The translations under genes were made by a program, and so were the position numbers. Shown piece by piece: positions 47,330-55,809 of a stretch of 64,000 nucleotides of DNA. The notes under the pieces were generated by a model. It was not told where the DNA came from and did not search any database. It saw only the letters and a list, made by a program, of their open reading frames with translations. This DNA is from UBA9647 sp963739335. GTDB lineage: Bacteria; Bacteroidota; Ignavibacteria; UBA10030. Location of the stretch: assembly GCA_963739335.1 (NCBI GenBank), contig CAVUAC010000052.1, positions 76,256 to 140,255 of the forward strand, read 5' to 3'. The stretch's first letter is position 1. Each line of letters opens with the position of its first letter.

Positions 47330-48484
47330 CTAATACACGCACTTGCGCGCTTTGTCCGCAAAGGCCTTGAGTAGCTCGACATCTGCATCGAAGAAGTGGT
47401 CCGACGGAGAGAGAATATAGCCTCCTCCTCCGCCGGCATCCTCGAAACACTTGCGGACTGCCTTCTGTGTTTCTTCCGGTGTGCAATCTTTGAAGTAGTG
47501 GAACTGGTCGAACCCGCCGATCATACACACCCGATCGCCGATGCGCTTCTTTGCCTCCGCAAGAACTGTGTCGCCTCCCATCCCAGACGGCGTGAAGGTC
47601 TCCATCGCGTCAGGCTTCATATCCGCAAGCCGTTCCAGGAACGGCATCATCCCTCCGCAGGTGTGATAGACAATTCGTTGTCCGGCCTCGTGGGCAAGCC
47701 CAATCAGCGGGGCATCATACGGCGCAACGAACTTATCGAAGATGTCAGGGGAAATGACCGTTGATGACGCGTCTCCGCCTCCGAATTCGACCACGTCATA
47801 GTGTGCGCCCTTTAGAGACTGAATGTATGTCTTCTTCCGCTCGAACATGACTTTCAGGAATGCGTGAACCCAATCTGGATCCTCGAAGGTGGCCATGATG
47901 AGAGCTTCGATGCCGTAGAGAACAGACGCGTCTTGCCAGCAACCTGGTTGCCCATAGACGTCAAACATGCTAACGAAGCTGCGAAGCATCCCTCGCTCCC
48001 CAAATTCCTTCGCCTGTCGATTGACCTCATCGACATCACACTTGGGCTTGGTCGTGTACTCAGCGATGATATCAATATCGGATTTTTCTTTGACGAGCCG
48101 TTCGGTGACCCACGACGTATGTTCATTGCTCTGCAATACCAGCGTGAGAGTCTTCTTCGGCGTGATGAAGTTGTAACGGATGGTCTCATAACGTGGATCA
48201 GGGATGTGCTCGTGCTTGATTCTCCAGTTGTCCGAGACGATCCGTCGCGCTTCAAGATAGCCAGGCGTGTGGTCTGGGTCCTCGTACTCTCCCTTTGATT
48301 GATCCGGCTTGTAGGCTGCGAACCATCGGATGGGGTCGAGCCCGAAGTAATCGAAGAACTCATCGTTCGAGATGCCGTGCATGTACTTCTTGAGGAAAAA
48401 CGGCATCACGTGGTGAGTCGTGGCCGGCAGCCGATCCGTCTTCTGGTGTGTGAGTGCAGCGATGAATCTCTGTTTTGAGGTCAT
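47330..48484 (-). CDS. URO-D family methyltransferase 3
   Basis: 384 aa, last gene of a five-gene minus-strand operon. URO-D barrel with H-x-C in RIVYHTCGGMMPFLERL. At the position where MtaA enzymes carry the third ligand Cys, the sequence reads GGGYILSPSDHFFDAD. This form is common in URO-D-like substrate methyltransferases tied to corrinoid proteins, which fits the corrinoid protein and activator in the same operon. I infer that it strips a methyl group from a small methylated substrate and loads the corrinoid protein. The sugar isomerase and kinase genes between suggest that the substrate is an O-methyl sugar. Start ATG 48484, 17 nt after the isomerase stop. Confidence 0.86.
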   Translation of the reverse strand: MTSKQRFIAALTHQKTDRLPATTHHVMPFFLKKYMHGISNDEFFDYFGLDPIRWFAAYKPDQSKGEYEDPDHTPGYLEARRIVSDNWRIKHEHIPDPRYETIRYNFITPKKTLTLVLQSNEHTSWVTERLVKEKSDIDIIAEYTTKPKCDVDEVNRQAKEFGERGMLRSFVSMFDVYGQPGCWQDASVLYGIEALIMATFEDPDWVHAFLKVMFERKKTYIQSLKGAHYDVVEFGGGDASSTVISPDIFDKFVAPYDAPLIGLAHEAGQRIVYHTCGGMMPFLERLADMKPDAMETFTPSGMGGDTVLAEAKKRIGDRVCMIGGFDQFHYFKDCTPEETQKAVRKCFEDAGGGGGYILSPSDHFFDADVELLKAFADKARKCVY

Positions 48485-48501
48485 ACTCCCTTCGCCCTGG
48501 C

Positions 48502-49044
48502 CTACTCGATCTCCGGAATGCGTTTGATGTCGGGATCGGTGAAGACATCAAGCTCATCGAAGCTCGTTGAGGAGAATTCCGAGACGATTGCTCCCTGGTC
48601 TCCGGCCTGAAACCAATGGAGGGTGTTCGGCTTGATGGTGTATTGGTCGCCCGGTCTGAGTACGATTTCCTTCCATACCGTCAGGTGCTTCTTGTGCTTC
48701 TCCGGAACAACAGCTTTGGGGCCTGACCTCGGCTCCCCCTCAATGTACAGATAGACCTCACCCCAGCGGCATCGGAATGTCTCCTGTTTGCCCGGATTGA
48801 GATCGTCGACGCGTGGATGGCGGTGTTCGGGGCACATCTGGCGGGGGAAAAGAATCAGCTCTTTCGCACAGTACCGATCGTTGTTTTCGTAAACGACGAT
48901 TTCGAGCCCGACAGCGTGAATGTCGTTGAGCCCAAAGTCGGCCACCTCGATTGAAGCTCTCTCTTGTTCGGTGAACGCGATGCCCGATTTCTTCAGGAAC
49001 GCTGCGGCTTCAGCCTGCAAACGTGCAATTTCTTCATGTTTCAT
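48502..49044 (-). CDS. D-lyxose isomerase-like cupin protein
   Basis: 180 aa from ATG 49044 (MKHEEIARLQ); an in-frame start at 49101 would add 19 residues. The single cupin domain carries manganese-ligand motifs of the D-lyxose isomerase family: CPEHRHP, then Glu in GKQETFRCRWGEVYLY, and a late His in PNTLHWFQAG. These enzymes interconvert D-lyxose and D-xylulose and often D-mannose and D-fructose. Mannose isomerisation would suit a locus with two GH38 alpha-mannosidases. In the operon it lies between the kinase and the URO-D methyltransferase, so it may act on the sugar left after demethylation, which is inference. Confidence 0.82.
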   Translation of the reverse strand: MKHEEIARLQAEAAAFLKKSGIAFTEQERASIEVADFGLNDIHAVGLEIVVYENNDRYCAKELILFPRQMCPEHRHPRVDDLNPGKQETFRCRWGEVYLYIEGEPRSGPKAVVPEKHKKHLTVWKEIVLRPGDQYTIKPNTLHWFQAGDQGAIVSEFSSTSFDELDVFTDPDIKRIPEIE

Positions 49045-49123
49045 TTCCTTCGGTTTCTCCTCCTGTCGAACGTCAAGGTACTCAATAAACCTGTTTCTCA
49101 CAATCGTGCAAAAATGCGAACCA

Positions 49124-50047
49124 CTAGGATGCTCCCTTCAGAAAGCCAAGTATCTCCTCCCGATATGGAGCAGAAGGTTGCGCACCGAGTTTTGTCACTG
49201 ACAGAGCCGCCGCTGCGTTTGCGAATTGAACAGCCTCATCCAGATTGGCCTTTTCGCCGAGGGAGACGGCGAGCGCACCACTGAAAACATCACCGGCGGC
49301 AGTCGTATCGACTGGGCGAACGCTGAAGGCGCGGAGGAAGCGACCGCCATTGGCATCAGCCAGATATGCGCCACGGGAACCCAATGTAATGATCACGGCA
49401 CCCACGCCCCGCGACATCAGAACTTGAGAGGCCTCGGCAGCACTCCTCTCATCGGAGATCCGGATGCCGGTCAATGCTTCGGCTTCCGTTTCGTTAGGTG
49501 TAATGAAGGAAATGAGTCTGAAGAGAGTTGGACTGAGTGGCTGAGCGGGCGCGGGGTTCAGTATCACTCGCACGCCGGCCTCGGCGGCCAGGCGGATCGC
49601 TGCTTCGACAGTGGGAAGCGGAATCTCGAGTTGAGCAAGTAGAACGTCGGCGGCGGAGATGATCGCTTTCGCACCTTCGACATCTGATGGCCGAATCTCC
49701 GCATTCGCTCCGGATGCTACGCCAATACTATTCTCGCCATGGTCGTCGACAAAGATCAATGCGATGCCGGACGCGGCGCCTGGCTCGGTCCCGACAAATC
49801 GTGTGTTGAGACCTTCTTTCGTGAAGCCTGCGATCGCCTGTTTGCCGAAGAGGTCATCACCTACCTTTGAGATGAACGCGACCTCTCCACCGGCCCGTGC
49901 TGCTGCGACCGCCTGGTTGGCGCCCTTGCCTCCAGCCGCCATCGCGAACGTGCCGCCGATGATAGTCTCGCCGGCTTTCGGCAGTCGGGAGAGCTTGACA
50001 ACCATATCGGTATTGGAACTGCCGACGACAATGATTTTTGGCTTCAT
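49124..50047 (-). CDS. rbsK: Ribokinase-like PfkB family sugar kinase
   Basis: 307 aa from ATG 50047 (KPKIIVVGSSNTDMVV), with GAGGAG just upstream and a 2-nt gap after the activator gene. PfkB signatures are GGKGANQAVAAARAGG, ITPNETEAEALTG and the catalytic DTTAAGDVFSGALAV. The closeness to RbsK makes ribose the default substrate, but in this operon the true substrate may be the ketose made by the adjacent isomerase (xylulose or fructose). Cytosolic, ATP-dependent. The downstream gap to the isomerase is the largest in the operon (about 79 nt). Confidence 0.88.
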   Translation of the reverse strand: MKPKIIVVGSSNTDMVVKLSRLPKAGETIIGGTFAMAAGGKGANQAVAAARAGGEVAFISKVGDDLFGKQAIAGFTKEGLNTRFVGTEPGAASGIALIFVDDHGENSIGVASGANAEIRPSDVEGAKAIISAADVLLAQLEIPLPTVEAAIRLAAEAGVRVILNPAPAQPLSPTLFRLISFITPNETEAEALTGIRISDERSAAEASQVLMSRGVGAVIITLGSRGAYLADANGGRFLRAFSVRPVDTTAAGDVFSGALAVSLGEKANLDEAVQFANAAAALSVTKLGAQPSAPYREEILGFLKGAS

Positions 50048-50049
50048 TG

Positions 50050-50775
50050 TTACTCCTCGGCGAGTGCGGGCTCGTCCCTCCGACGAAAGCAATCCCTCAA
50101 ATCGCAGATGGAGCACTGGTACGCTCCCCGCTTCACGTCAGGTCCGAGGCCGATGACACCGCTCAGGGACTTGATGGGAAGCATGAGCGCACTCGGTGTC
50201 AATGTGACTCCGCAGAATCGATCGGGGAGTAGAGAGAAGAGCTCGTGCTGCTCGGAAACAGGCCAATCACAATACCCAGGACTGTATCGATTCGTGATTA
50301 ACCAGCCGAGCGGTTTGACATATTCAGCGATTCTTTTCTCCAGCCACTCCGAAGCCTGCTCGACAACTTCGGATGCAACGGCATCGACTATATACCCTTT
50401 CATCATGTCGCCTTCAGCCATCAGTTTGCTCGACCACTGCTCCATCTGAGGACCGACGGTGGCGAGGAAAAAGGCCAGCGAGGTGGACTTTCTCAGCTGT
50501 TTTGCGAGTATGGGGCCGACGGTGAACAGAACGCCGTTGCATGTGAATGAATCATCAGCGACGGACACAATTCCGGGGGGGAGAATAAGGAAGCCGCATT
50601 GAACCGCGATTCGAGACGGGACCTCGGGAAAAACTTCGTCAATGAGTTCGCGTACTGGATCAGGCGCGCCACCATCCTTGTAGCCGAGGTCCTTCTCAAC
50701 AACAGCCCGGTCTACAGCGAGATCACGAAATGAAGGTGAAAATGTGACGGCCTCGAGAGAGACGGATTTGGACAT
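50050..50775 (-). CDS. MetH activation-domain-like protein for corrinoid reactivation
   Basis: 241 aa from ATG 50775; GTG 50811 would overlap the corrinoid gene by 16 nt. The core matches the AdoMet-binding activation domain of cobalamin-dependent methionine synthase, with NRYSPGYCDWPVSEQHELF as the most telling stretch. It ends in a cysteine-rich tail (CSICDLRDCF) seen in stand-alone relatives. In MetH this domain reductively methylates inactive cob(II)alamin using S-adenosylmethionine. As a separate protein next to a corrinoid carrier, it is the likely reactivator, in place of the iron-sulfur RamA-type ATPases used elsewhere. No RamA homologue was seen in the window. Confidence 0.84.
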   Translation of the reverse strand: MSKSVSLEAVTFSPSFRDLAVDRAVVEKDLGYKDGGAPDPVRELIDEVFPEVPSRIAVQCGFLILPPGIVSVADDSFTCNGVLFTVGPILAKQLRKSTSLAFFLATVGPQMEQWSSKLMAEGDMMKGYIVDAVASEVVEQASEWLEKRIAEYVKPLGWLITNRYSPGYCDWPVSEQHELFSLLPDRFCGVTLTPSALMLPIKSLSGVIGLGPDVKRGAYQCSICDLRDCFRRRDEPALAEE

Positions 50776-50795
50776 TCCTGGTGGAAGCGGCACTC

Positions 50796-51470
50796 TTAGT
50801 TTGGCGTGCACCGGCTGTTCAGGAACTCAACTGCGCCTTGCGGGTCGGATGAGTACCCGTCGGCACCAATTTTCACCGCGAAACCTTCAGTGACAGGCGC
50901 TCCGCCAATGATAACTTTGACGTTCGGGTGCTTTGACTTGATATGTTTGACGATGGTTTCCATGTTCACCATCGTCGTCGTCAACAGCGCACTCAAACCG
51001 ACGACGCAGCCGGGATGTTCATTGACCGCTTTAAGGAATTTCTCGGGAGAGACATCGGTTCCAAGATCCACAACTTCCCAGCCTGCTCCTTCGATGACCA
51101 TCGCGACCAGCCTCTTCCCGATATCGTGGAGGTCGCCGAGGACGGTTCCCATCACGATCGTGCCGCGGTGCTTCAATTCGTCCGACTTGAAGAAGGGTTT
51201 CAGGTGTTCCATCGCGGCAGCCATTGCCTTGGCAGCCATGAGGACGTCAGGAACAAAGATCTCTTTGTTCCGGAAGCGCACACCGACATGCTGCATGCCG
51301 ATGATCAGCGCTTTGGACAGGACATCCTGCGGTGGAATTCCGGCATCGAGCGCCTTTCGCGCAAGCTCATCAGCTCCATCCTGACCTTTCATGTCTGGTG
51401 GATAGGGGGACTTAGCGTTGACTTTTCCACGCTCGACGCAGCGGGTAAGGGAATCGAGGATTTCGTTCAT
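50796..51470 (-). CDS. Corrinoid (B12-binding) methyl-carrier protein, MtbC/MtaC-like
   Basis: 224 aa from ATG 51470, first gene of the minus-strand operon. An N-terminal helical cap (~30-105; RFRNKEIFVPDVLMAAKAM) precedes a Rossmann B12-binding domain with the D-x-H-x-x-G motif in GTVLGDLHDIGKRLVAMV. The His would bind cobalt as lower ligand. SALLTTTMVNMETIV and VIIGGAPVTEGFAVKIGADGY complete the domain. It would carry a methyl group on cobalt between a substrate methyltransferase and an acceptor methyltransferase. Three URO-D proteins and a homocysteine methyltransferase in this window are candidate partners. A good promoter lies about 80 nt upstream. Confidence 0.92.
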   Translation of the reverse strand: MNEILDSLTRCVERGKVNAKSPYPPDMKGQDGADELARKALDAGIPPQDVLSKALIIGMQHVGVRFRNKEIFVPDVLMAAKAMAAAMEHLKPFFKSDELKHRGTIVMGTVLGDLHDIGKRLVAMVIEGAGWEVVDLGTDVSPEKFLKAVNEHPGCVVGLSALLTTTMVNMETIVKHIKSKHPNVKVIIGGAPVTEGFAVKIGADGYSSDPQGAVEFLNSRCTPN

Positions 51471-51548
51471 CGCTCTTCTCGAAGATATTAAGGATTTCTG
51501 GTTGTATGTAACCGGCCGCGTCAAAGGTCAAGAAGGCGGGCCGACTTG

Positions 51549-51577
51549 ATTATACACGTTAGATTGAAGAAACTCAA
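51549..51577 (-). promoter_or_regulatory. Promoter of the corrinoid/sugar operon
   Basis: Read on the minus strand, TTGAGT (51577-51572) and TATAAT (51554-51549) are separated by exactly 17 nt, giving a predicted 5' leader of ~70 nt before ATG 51470. The -35 box is one arm of an inverted repeat CTCAA-gcctt-TTGAG (51573-51587), a possible operator. Confidence 0.65.
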
Positions 51578-51711
51578 GCCTTTTGAGAGTCCAATGATGC
51601 GAAATCGCGGCCTAACGATAGGCCATAGCGTTAGCATCGGAACCAAGTTCTCGTATCCCCGGAATACGTTTGACTCTGCCTCGCAAACTTGCTACTTTGA
51701 AAGCGCCACCA

Positions 51712-52686
51712 ATGGCTTTCTCATTCCACCTACAAAACCTCGATTTCACGGTGAATTCGAGCCGAACTCATATCGTCGTCAATCCCTTCTCCTCGGGAGG
51801 CAGAACCGCTCGCCGGCAAGACCAAATCGTTCGTGAGATTATCCAACACCTGAGAGGAACTCATTCCATCTGTGTGACGACAAAACCACTCGAAGCCACA
51901 GAATCGACCCGGTCTGCTATCCAGCAGGGAGCTGAACTGATTGTGGCGGTGGGAGGGGACGGGACTGTCCATGAAGTCGTCAACGGGTTTTGGACGAAAG
52001 GGGGCCTCATCAATCCCGAATGCCGCTTGGGGATCGTCAGCAGTGGGACTGCGGGAGATACACCACGAAGCTTCGGCCTGCCCCGACATTCAGATCAACA
52101 AATAGAAGTGGCTTGCGGAGACAGCGAACGGACTGTTGATGTCGGAAGAGTCAGTTATCTCGACGCAAGTGGGAACCCCCGCGAAGAGCTATTTCTCAAC
52201 GAGTGTCAACAAGGCATTGCAGCCGTTGTTGTTCAACGATTTCAGGCGCATCACAAGTGGCTCGGCGGCTTCCTGGGATTTGGTTTGACTGCTGTTGCGA
52301 CCGCCGCACGCCACCGTGAACAAGTGATGAGTGTCGAGATCGATGGGCGGCAAATGGTGACCGACTCGCTGCTCGGAGTCGTTGTCGCAAACGGGGGGTA
52401 CGCCGGTGGAGGAATGAACTTCGCCCCTCGATCCACAGTGGATGATGGGTTGTTCGACATTGTTCTGATACACAAACAACGTATTCCCTCGCGTCTCGTG
52501 AATTTCCCCAGGATCTATTTCGGTTCTCACGTCAATCTCTCCTGGATCAGCTACTTCCAGGGGCGACACGTCACCGTGACATCGAGCGAGCGGGTCCCGA
52601 CTGAAGCTGACGGCGAGTTCCTTGGTTACCTCCCCTGCAGCATTGAAGTCCTCCCACGGACTTTGCATCTGAAATCAACGAAATAG
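51712..52686 (+). CDS. Diacylglycerol kinase/YegS-like lipid kinase
   Basis: 324 aa from ATG 51712, divergent from the corrinoid operon. DAGK catalytic domain motifs are HIVVNPFSSGGRTARRQ, the nucleotide-binding AVGGDGTVHEVVNGF, and LGIVSSGTAGDTPRSF. The C-terminal half has VVVANGGYAGGGMNFAP and DDGLFDIVLI. The family phosphorylates diacylglycerol, phosphatidylglycerol or sphingoid bases at the membrane. No partner genes are nearby. In-frame TTG 51670 lacks a ribosome site. Confidence 0.87.
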   Translation: MAFSFHLQNLDFTVNSSRTHIVVNPFSSGGRTARRQDQIVREIIQHLRGTHSICVTTKPLEATESTRSAIQQGAELIVAVGGDGTVHEVVNGFWTKGGLINPECRLGIVSSGTAGDTPRSFGLPRHSDQQIEVACGDSERTVDVGRVSYLDASGNPREELFLNECQQGIAAVVVQRFQAHHKWLGGFLGFGLTAVATAARHREQVMSVEIDGRQMVTDSLLGVVVANGGYAGGGMNFAPRSTVDDGLFDIVLIHKQRIPSRLVNFPRIYFGSHVNLSWISYFQGRHVTVTSSERVPTEADGEFLGYLPCSIEVLPRTLHLKSTK

Positions 52687-53038
52687 TCTCCAGCACCTCT
52701 GAGTTTCCTCCACGCGTAGGACATCAGGGCGAACTGCTGCCTAGTCTTGGGCCTCGTGCTGGCAAAAAGCTCAGCCCGCGCATCATTGAGTTGTTTGTAG
52801 AATTTACACGCCCGTGGCATTCCCGCCGCAAAGTACTTTCGCGCACTCTTACATAACCCCTTGTAATTCAATTGGTTGTGGCCAGCGGGGGGCGCAAGGG
52901 TAGTCGTTCTATTCTGGTACCGTTTATGAACGAATCCGTGTGCGAATTCTCTCTTGAGAGACTGACGCTGAATCCTCGTTCTTCCACGAGTAGAAATGGT
53001 CGCCTCTCTCTGCGGGAACTGAAATAAGGTAGGATTAC
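52687..53038. other. Intergenic region without a confident gene
   Basis: 352 nt. A minus-strand frame at 52626-52871 (81 codons; lysine/arginine-rich, e.g. KYFAAGMPRACKFYKQLNDA) covers part of it but overlaps the end of the lipid-kinase gene and has no ribosome site. I see no tRNA, terminator or repeat I can support. The promoter of the prepilin-like operon should lie near 52950-53020; no clear boxes were found. Confidence 0.4.
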
Positions 53039-53569
53039 ATGAACACGGGCCAAACCATTCTCACTATCGGCGCAATCATTTTCCTGGGGCTTAATGTGCT
53101 CAGCACGAACAAGACGTCCTTGCAGCATGGTGTCATTATTCAGCAAACCGAGATTGGACTCTTCGCATCCTCCCTTGCCTCATCTCTTTTGGAGGAAGCT
53201 CAGGGAAAGGCGTTTGACAAGAACTCGATTGAAGGGTTCCTCACGTCCCCGACCGAATGTACCCCAGTTGATTCGCTCGGTCCCGAGGTCGGTGAAAAGC
53301 GCGAAGACTACAACGATTTCGATGATTTCAACTGGATGAAGGGCGGGGCTAAAGGAGATAACGTGGTCGTCAGGTGTGATACCGTAAGGATCCGGGACAT
53401 CGACACGTTTCTCCGATGGTCTAAGGTCTGCTATGTCGACACATCCAGCCCTGACGTGTACAAAAACACCAGGACATTCAGCAAGAAACTCACTGTGTAC
53501 GTCTGGGGAATGAGTTCGCAAGATACGGTTCAGATGTCATACCTTTTCAGCTATTGGTCATTTAGGTGA
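53039..53569 (+). CDS. Prepilin-like/minor pseudopilin-like protein 1
   Basis: 176 aa. The N-terminus is a hydrophobic helix without a long leader (ILTIGAIIFLGLNVLSTN), followed by a long helix and a small beta domain with many aspartates (REDYNDFDDFN). This matches the general form of class III or minor pilin-like proteins, and the next two genes share this N-terminal form. I do not recognise a named family. The three genes are spaced 3 and 15 nt apart and probably form one surface-appendage or secretion-related operon. ATG 53039 has TAAGGTAGG upstream. Confidence 0.6.
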   Translation: MNTGQTILTIGAIIFLGLNVLSTNKTSLQHGVIIQQTEIGLFASSLASSLLEEAQGKAFDKNSIEGFLTSPTECTPVDSLGPEVGEKREDYNDFDDFNWMKGGAKGDNVVVRCDTVRIRDIDTFLRWSKVCYVDTSSPDVYKNTRTFSKKLTVYVWGMSSQDTVQMSYLFSYWSFR

Positions 53570-53572
53570 TCC

Positions 53573-54214
53573 GTGGGAACGACTACCATATTTGATATCA
53601 TTTCTTCAACGGTAATTGGCGGATTGTTGCTGCTCATCGCGTTGCGGCTCAACGCCCAGGCTGTTGAGACGAATGCCATCTACCAAAACAATGTCAATCT
53701 TCAGGAAGGGCTGGTCGCATTGGTGGATATCGTCGAGTCAGATCTCCGCAAGATCGGCTACTGCAAAGACTTTATGAATATCAGTCCCCCGAACATCGCC
53801 ATTGTTTCTGCGGACTCGAACGGGATCAAATTCCTCACGGACGTTCCGTCGAGTCCGACGGACATCGGTGACGGCATCGTCGATACTATTTACTACTACT
53901 TGGGCAGTGTGGCGACAAATCCATACAACCCGCGTGAGCGTCTCTTATATCGTGTTGTGAACGGTCAAGCGACCAGAGGGTGGAGTCTCGGTGTCACCCG
54001 ATTTGGTCTTCGCTATTACGATGCGTTGGGCGATACGATTCCTTTTCCTGTTGCCGATCCGAAGTTGATCTACACGCTCGAGGTCAATATCTCCCTCGAA
54101 AGCCCTGCCCCGCTGACGAAGATTCAATACCACGACAGCACAGCTGCCGCGGAAGATTTCAAAGTGTACTGGAGACAGTTGCGGCTCGCGTCGCGCAACC
54201 TCCGCAACCGGTAG
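53573..54214 (+). CDS. Prepilin-like/minor pseudopilin-like protein 2 (PilW-like form)
   Basis: 213 aa from GTG 53573, 3 nt after the previous stop. The N-terminal helix TTIFDIISSTVIGGLLLLIALRL is followed by a polar helix and a predicted beta domain: LVDIVESDLRKIGYC, GIVDTIYYYLGS, and a CDS-final basic RQLRLASRNLRNR. The ESDLRKIGY segment recalls PilW/GspJ-type minor pilins, in which a Glu and Arg follow the hydrophobic helix. Likely an inner-membrane-anchored subunit that nucleates a pilus or pseudopilus. No assembly ATPase or prepilin peptidase gene is in the window. Confidence 0.6.
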   Translation: MGTTTIFDIISSTVIGGLLLLIALRLNAQAVETNAIYQNNVNLQEGLVALVDIVESDLRKIGYCKDFMNISPPNIAIVSADSNGIKFLTDVPSSPTDIGDGIVDTIYYYLGSVATNPYNPRERLLYRVVNGQATRGWSLGVTRFGLRYYDALGDTIPFPVADPKLIYTLEVNISLESPAPLTKIQYHDSTAAAEDFKVYWRQLRLASRNLRNR

Positions 54215-54229
54215 ATGAAGGAGCATCTT

Positions 54230-55451
54230 ATGGGACGATCGTCACTTCTTATGGTCATGGGATTCGGTACAGCTCTGATGATGATCGGGTCAAACATCTC
54301 GAGAGTATCGAACAACGCTATGGCCAACTACACGTACTACTACAGCTCTTCCGTGGCACACTCGATTGCGGGCTCGGGTATCAATCTCGCTGCTCGGTCG
54401 CTTTTTGAAAATGCAGCATGGCGGGCTGGATTCGCGAAGAAAGCCTTTGGGGGAGGCACCTTCACATGTACCCTTGGAAAACCTTGCGTACAACCGCGTG
54501 CGGATGACCGCAACTGGAACGTATCAGGGTGAGAGCCGTGTGGTCTCTTGTGTGCTTCAGCCGAGCAGTTTCTCACGCTTTGGCTACTATAGCACAATCG
54601 AGGGAAACATCTGGTGGATCACAGGCGATACGGTGTGGGGTCCGATGCATACACAGGACAATCTGCGTGTGGCAGGCGCACCCGTGTTTATGCAACGAGC
54701 GACCTCGCTGAAAAGCATCCTCTACAATACCGGCCCCAAGGTGGACAAGCCCCAGTTCAAGGGAGGCTATGACAGCGGCGTAAACATCAGCCTGCCCGTT
54801 GATCTCAATCCTTTGTTGACGGCTGCCGCGAGCGGAAAAAAATTCACCGGTCCGGATTCAGTCTATCTAGAGTTTGAGTCGAACGGCAAGTTGAAGTGGA
54901 AGCAAGGAGTCGCCAGTGCGTGGCAAGAGGACCCTCTTTCATCATTGGCGCCGAATGGCGTTATCTACGCCGATGGTGCAAATGTGCACGTCAGTGGTAT
55001 ATTGAATGGAAGAGTAACCGTCGGTGCTGGGGGACTGACTGGCAAAGGCAAGCAAGGCAATATCTATATCGACGGCAGCCTCACGTATGCACACAATCCC
55101 CGAACGGGACCTTCCACGGACGTGCTGGGGCTGGTTGCCGAAAACGGCATACTGATAGCCGACAATGCTGCCAATTCCGGGAAAAGCATCGATATACAAG
55201 CGTCGGTTTTCAGCCGCGCGGGTGGCTTTACCGCGGAAAATTACGATTCCCGCGGCGTCGAAGGGACGATCCGGCTCCTCGGGGGTATCCAACAATATTC
55301 AAGAGGCGCGGTTGGGACATTCAGCGGCAGCCCCCCGCATCTTGTAAGCGGCTATCTCAAGAACTACCTCTACGATGCCCGACTGATGAATGATGCACCC
55401 CCGTTTTTCCCGACAACGGGCCAATATGAGATCGTTTCATGGTTTGAGTGA
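54230..55451 (+). CDS. PilX/DUF4900-like exported protein, one frameshift
   Basis: About 406 aa. ATG 54230 has AAGGAG in the preceding codons; ATG 54215 overlaps that site. The hydrophobic N-terminus (LLMVMGFGTALMMIGSNI) and AAMANYTYYYSSSVAHSIA-like helix are followed by a break. Removing one C from CCC at 54471-54473 joins FTCT to LENLAYNRVRMTATGTYQG. The remainder has beta-helix-like text (GNIWWITGDTVWGPMHTQDN, YADGANVHVSGILNGRVTV), as in bactofilin-like or DUF4900 adhesin domains. It is likely a large minor pilin or surface protein working with the two upstream proteins. The function is not established. Confidence 0.6.
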
Positions 55452-55758
55452 GACCATCATATTCCCTTGGGGGAGGTCCCGACCGCGCAGTTGTAGAACC
55501 GTGTGGGGGATGCGCAGCCGGGACTCTTTTTTCCCCCACCCTCCGTTGCCCCCGTGAATGTCGCACCTTCGCATCCCGCTCGCTTCGATCAAGGCCTTGG
55601 ATTCAACCCACCACAGTTGTTGACCGGAATCACAATGGGCGCGAGTTGATGCGATTCTGCCATTCCAGCTTCGAGGCATTCTCAATTCGTGCAAACTGCA
55701 ATCTGAAGGCCTGCTGATGGTCCCCGGGGGTTGTATTCTCGGTGCCCTTCTCTTATCT
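55452..55758. other. Intergenic region without a gene
   Basis: About 300 nt after the pilin-like operon. It holds G/C-rich runs (TTTTTTCCCCCACCC near 55530-55545) and a run of G before TTGTATTC, but no convincing coding frame, tRNA or strong hairpin. It probably holds the end of one transcript and the promoter of the histidine-kinase genes. Confidence 0.4.
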
Positions 55759-55764
55759 TATAAT
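55759..55764 (+). promoter_or_regulatory. Candidate -10 box (TATAAT) for two-component genes
   Basis: A perfect TATAAT lies 46 nt before ATG 55810. At the expected 17-nt spacing the -35 region (TTCTCG) is poor, so activation by a regulator or another sigma factor is possible. Confidence 0.35.
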
Positions 55765-55809
55765 CAAGGGCATGAAACTGATCCCAATCCACTCTCATCC
55801 TTCAATTGT

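Noticed and set aside
52626..52871. Possible small minus-strand gene (81 codons)
   Set aside because: Composition is protein-like, but it overlaps the lipid-kinase 3' end, lacks a ribosome site and matches nothing I know.
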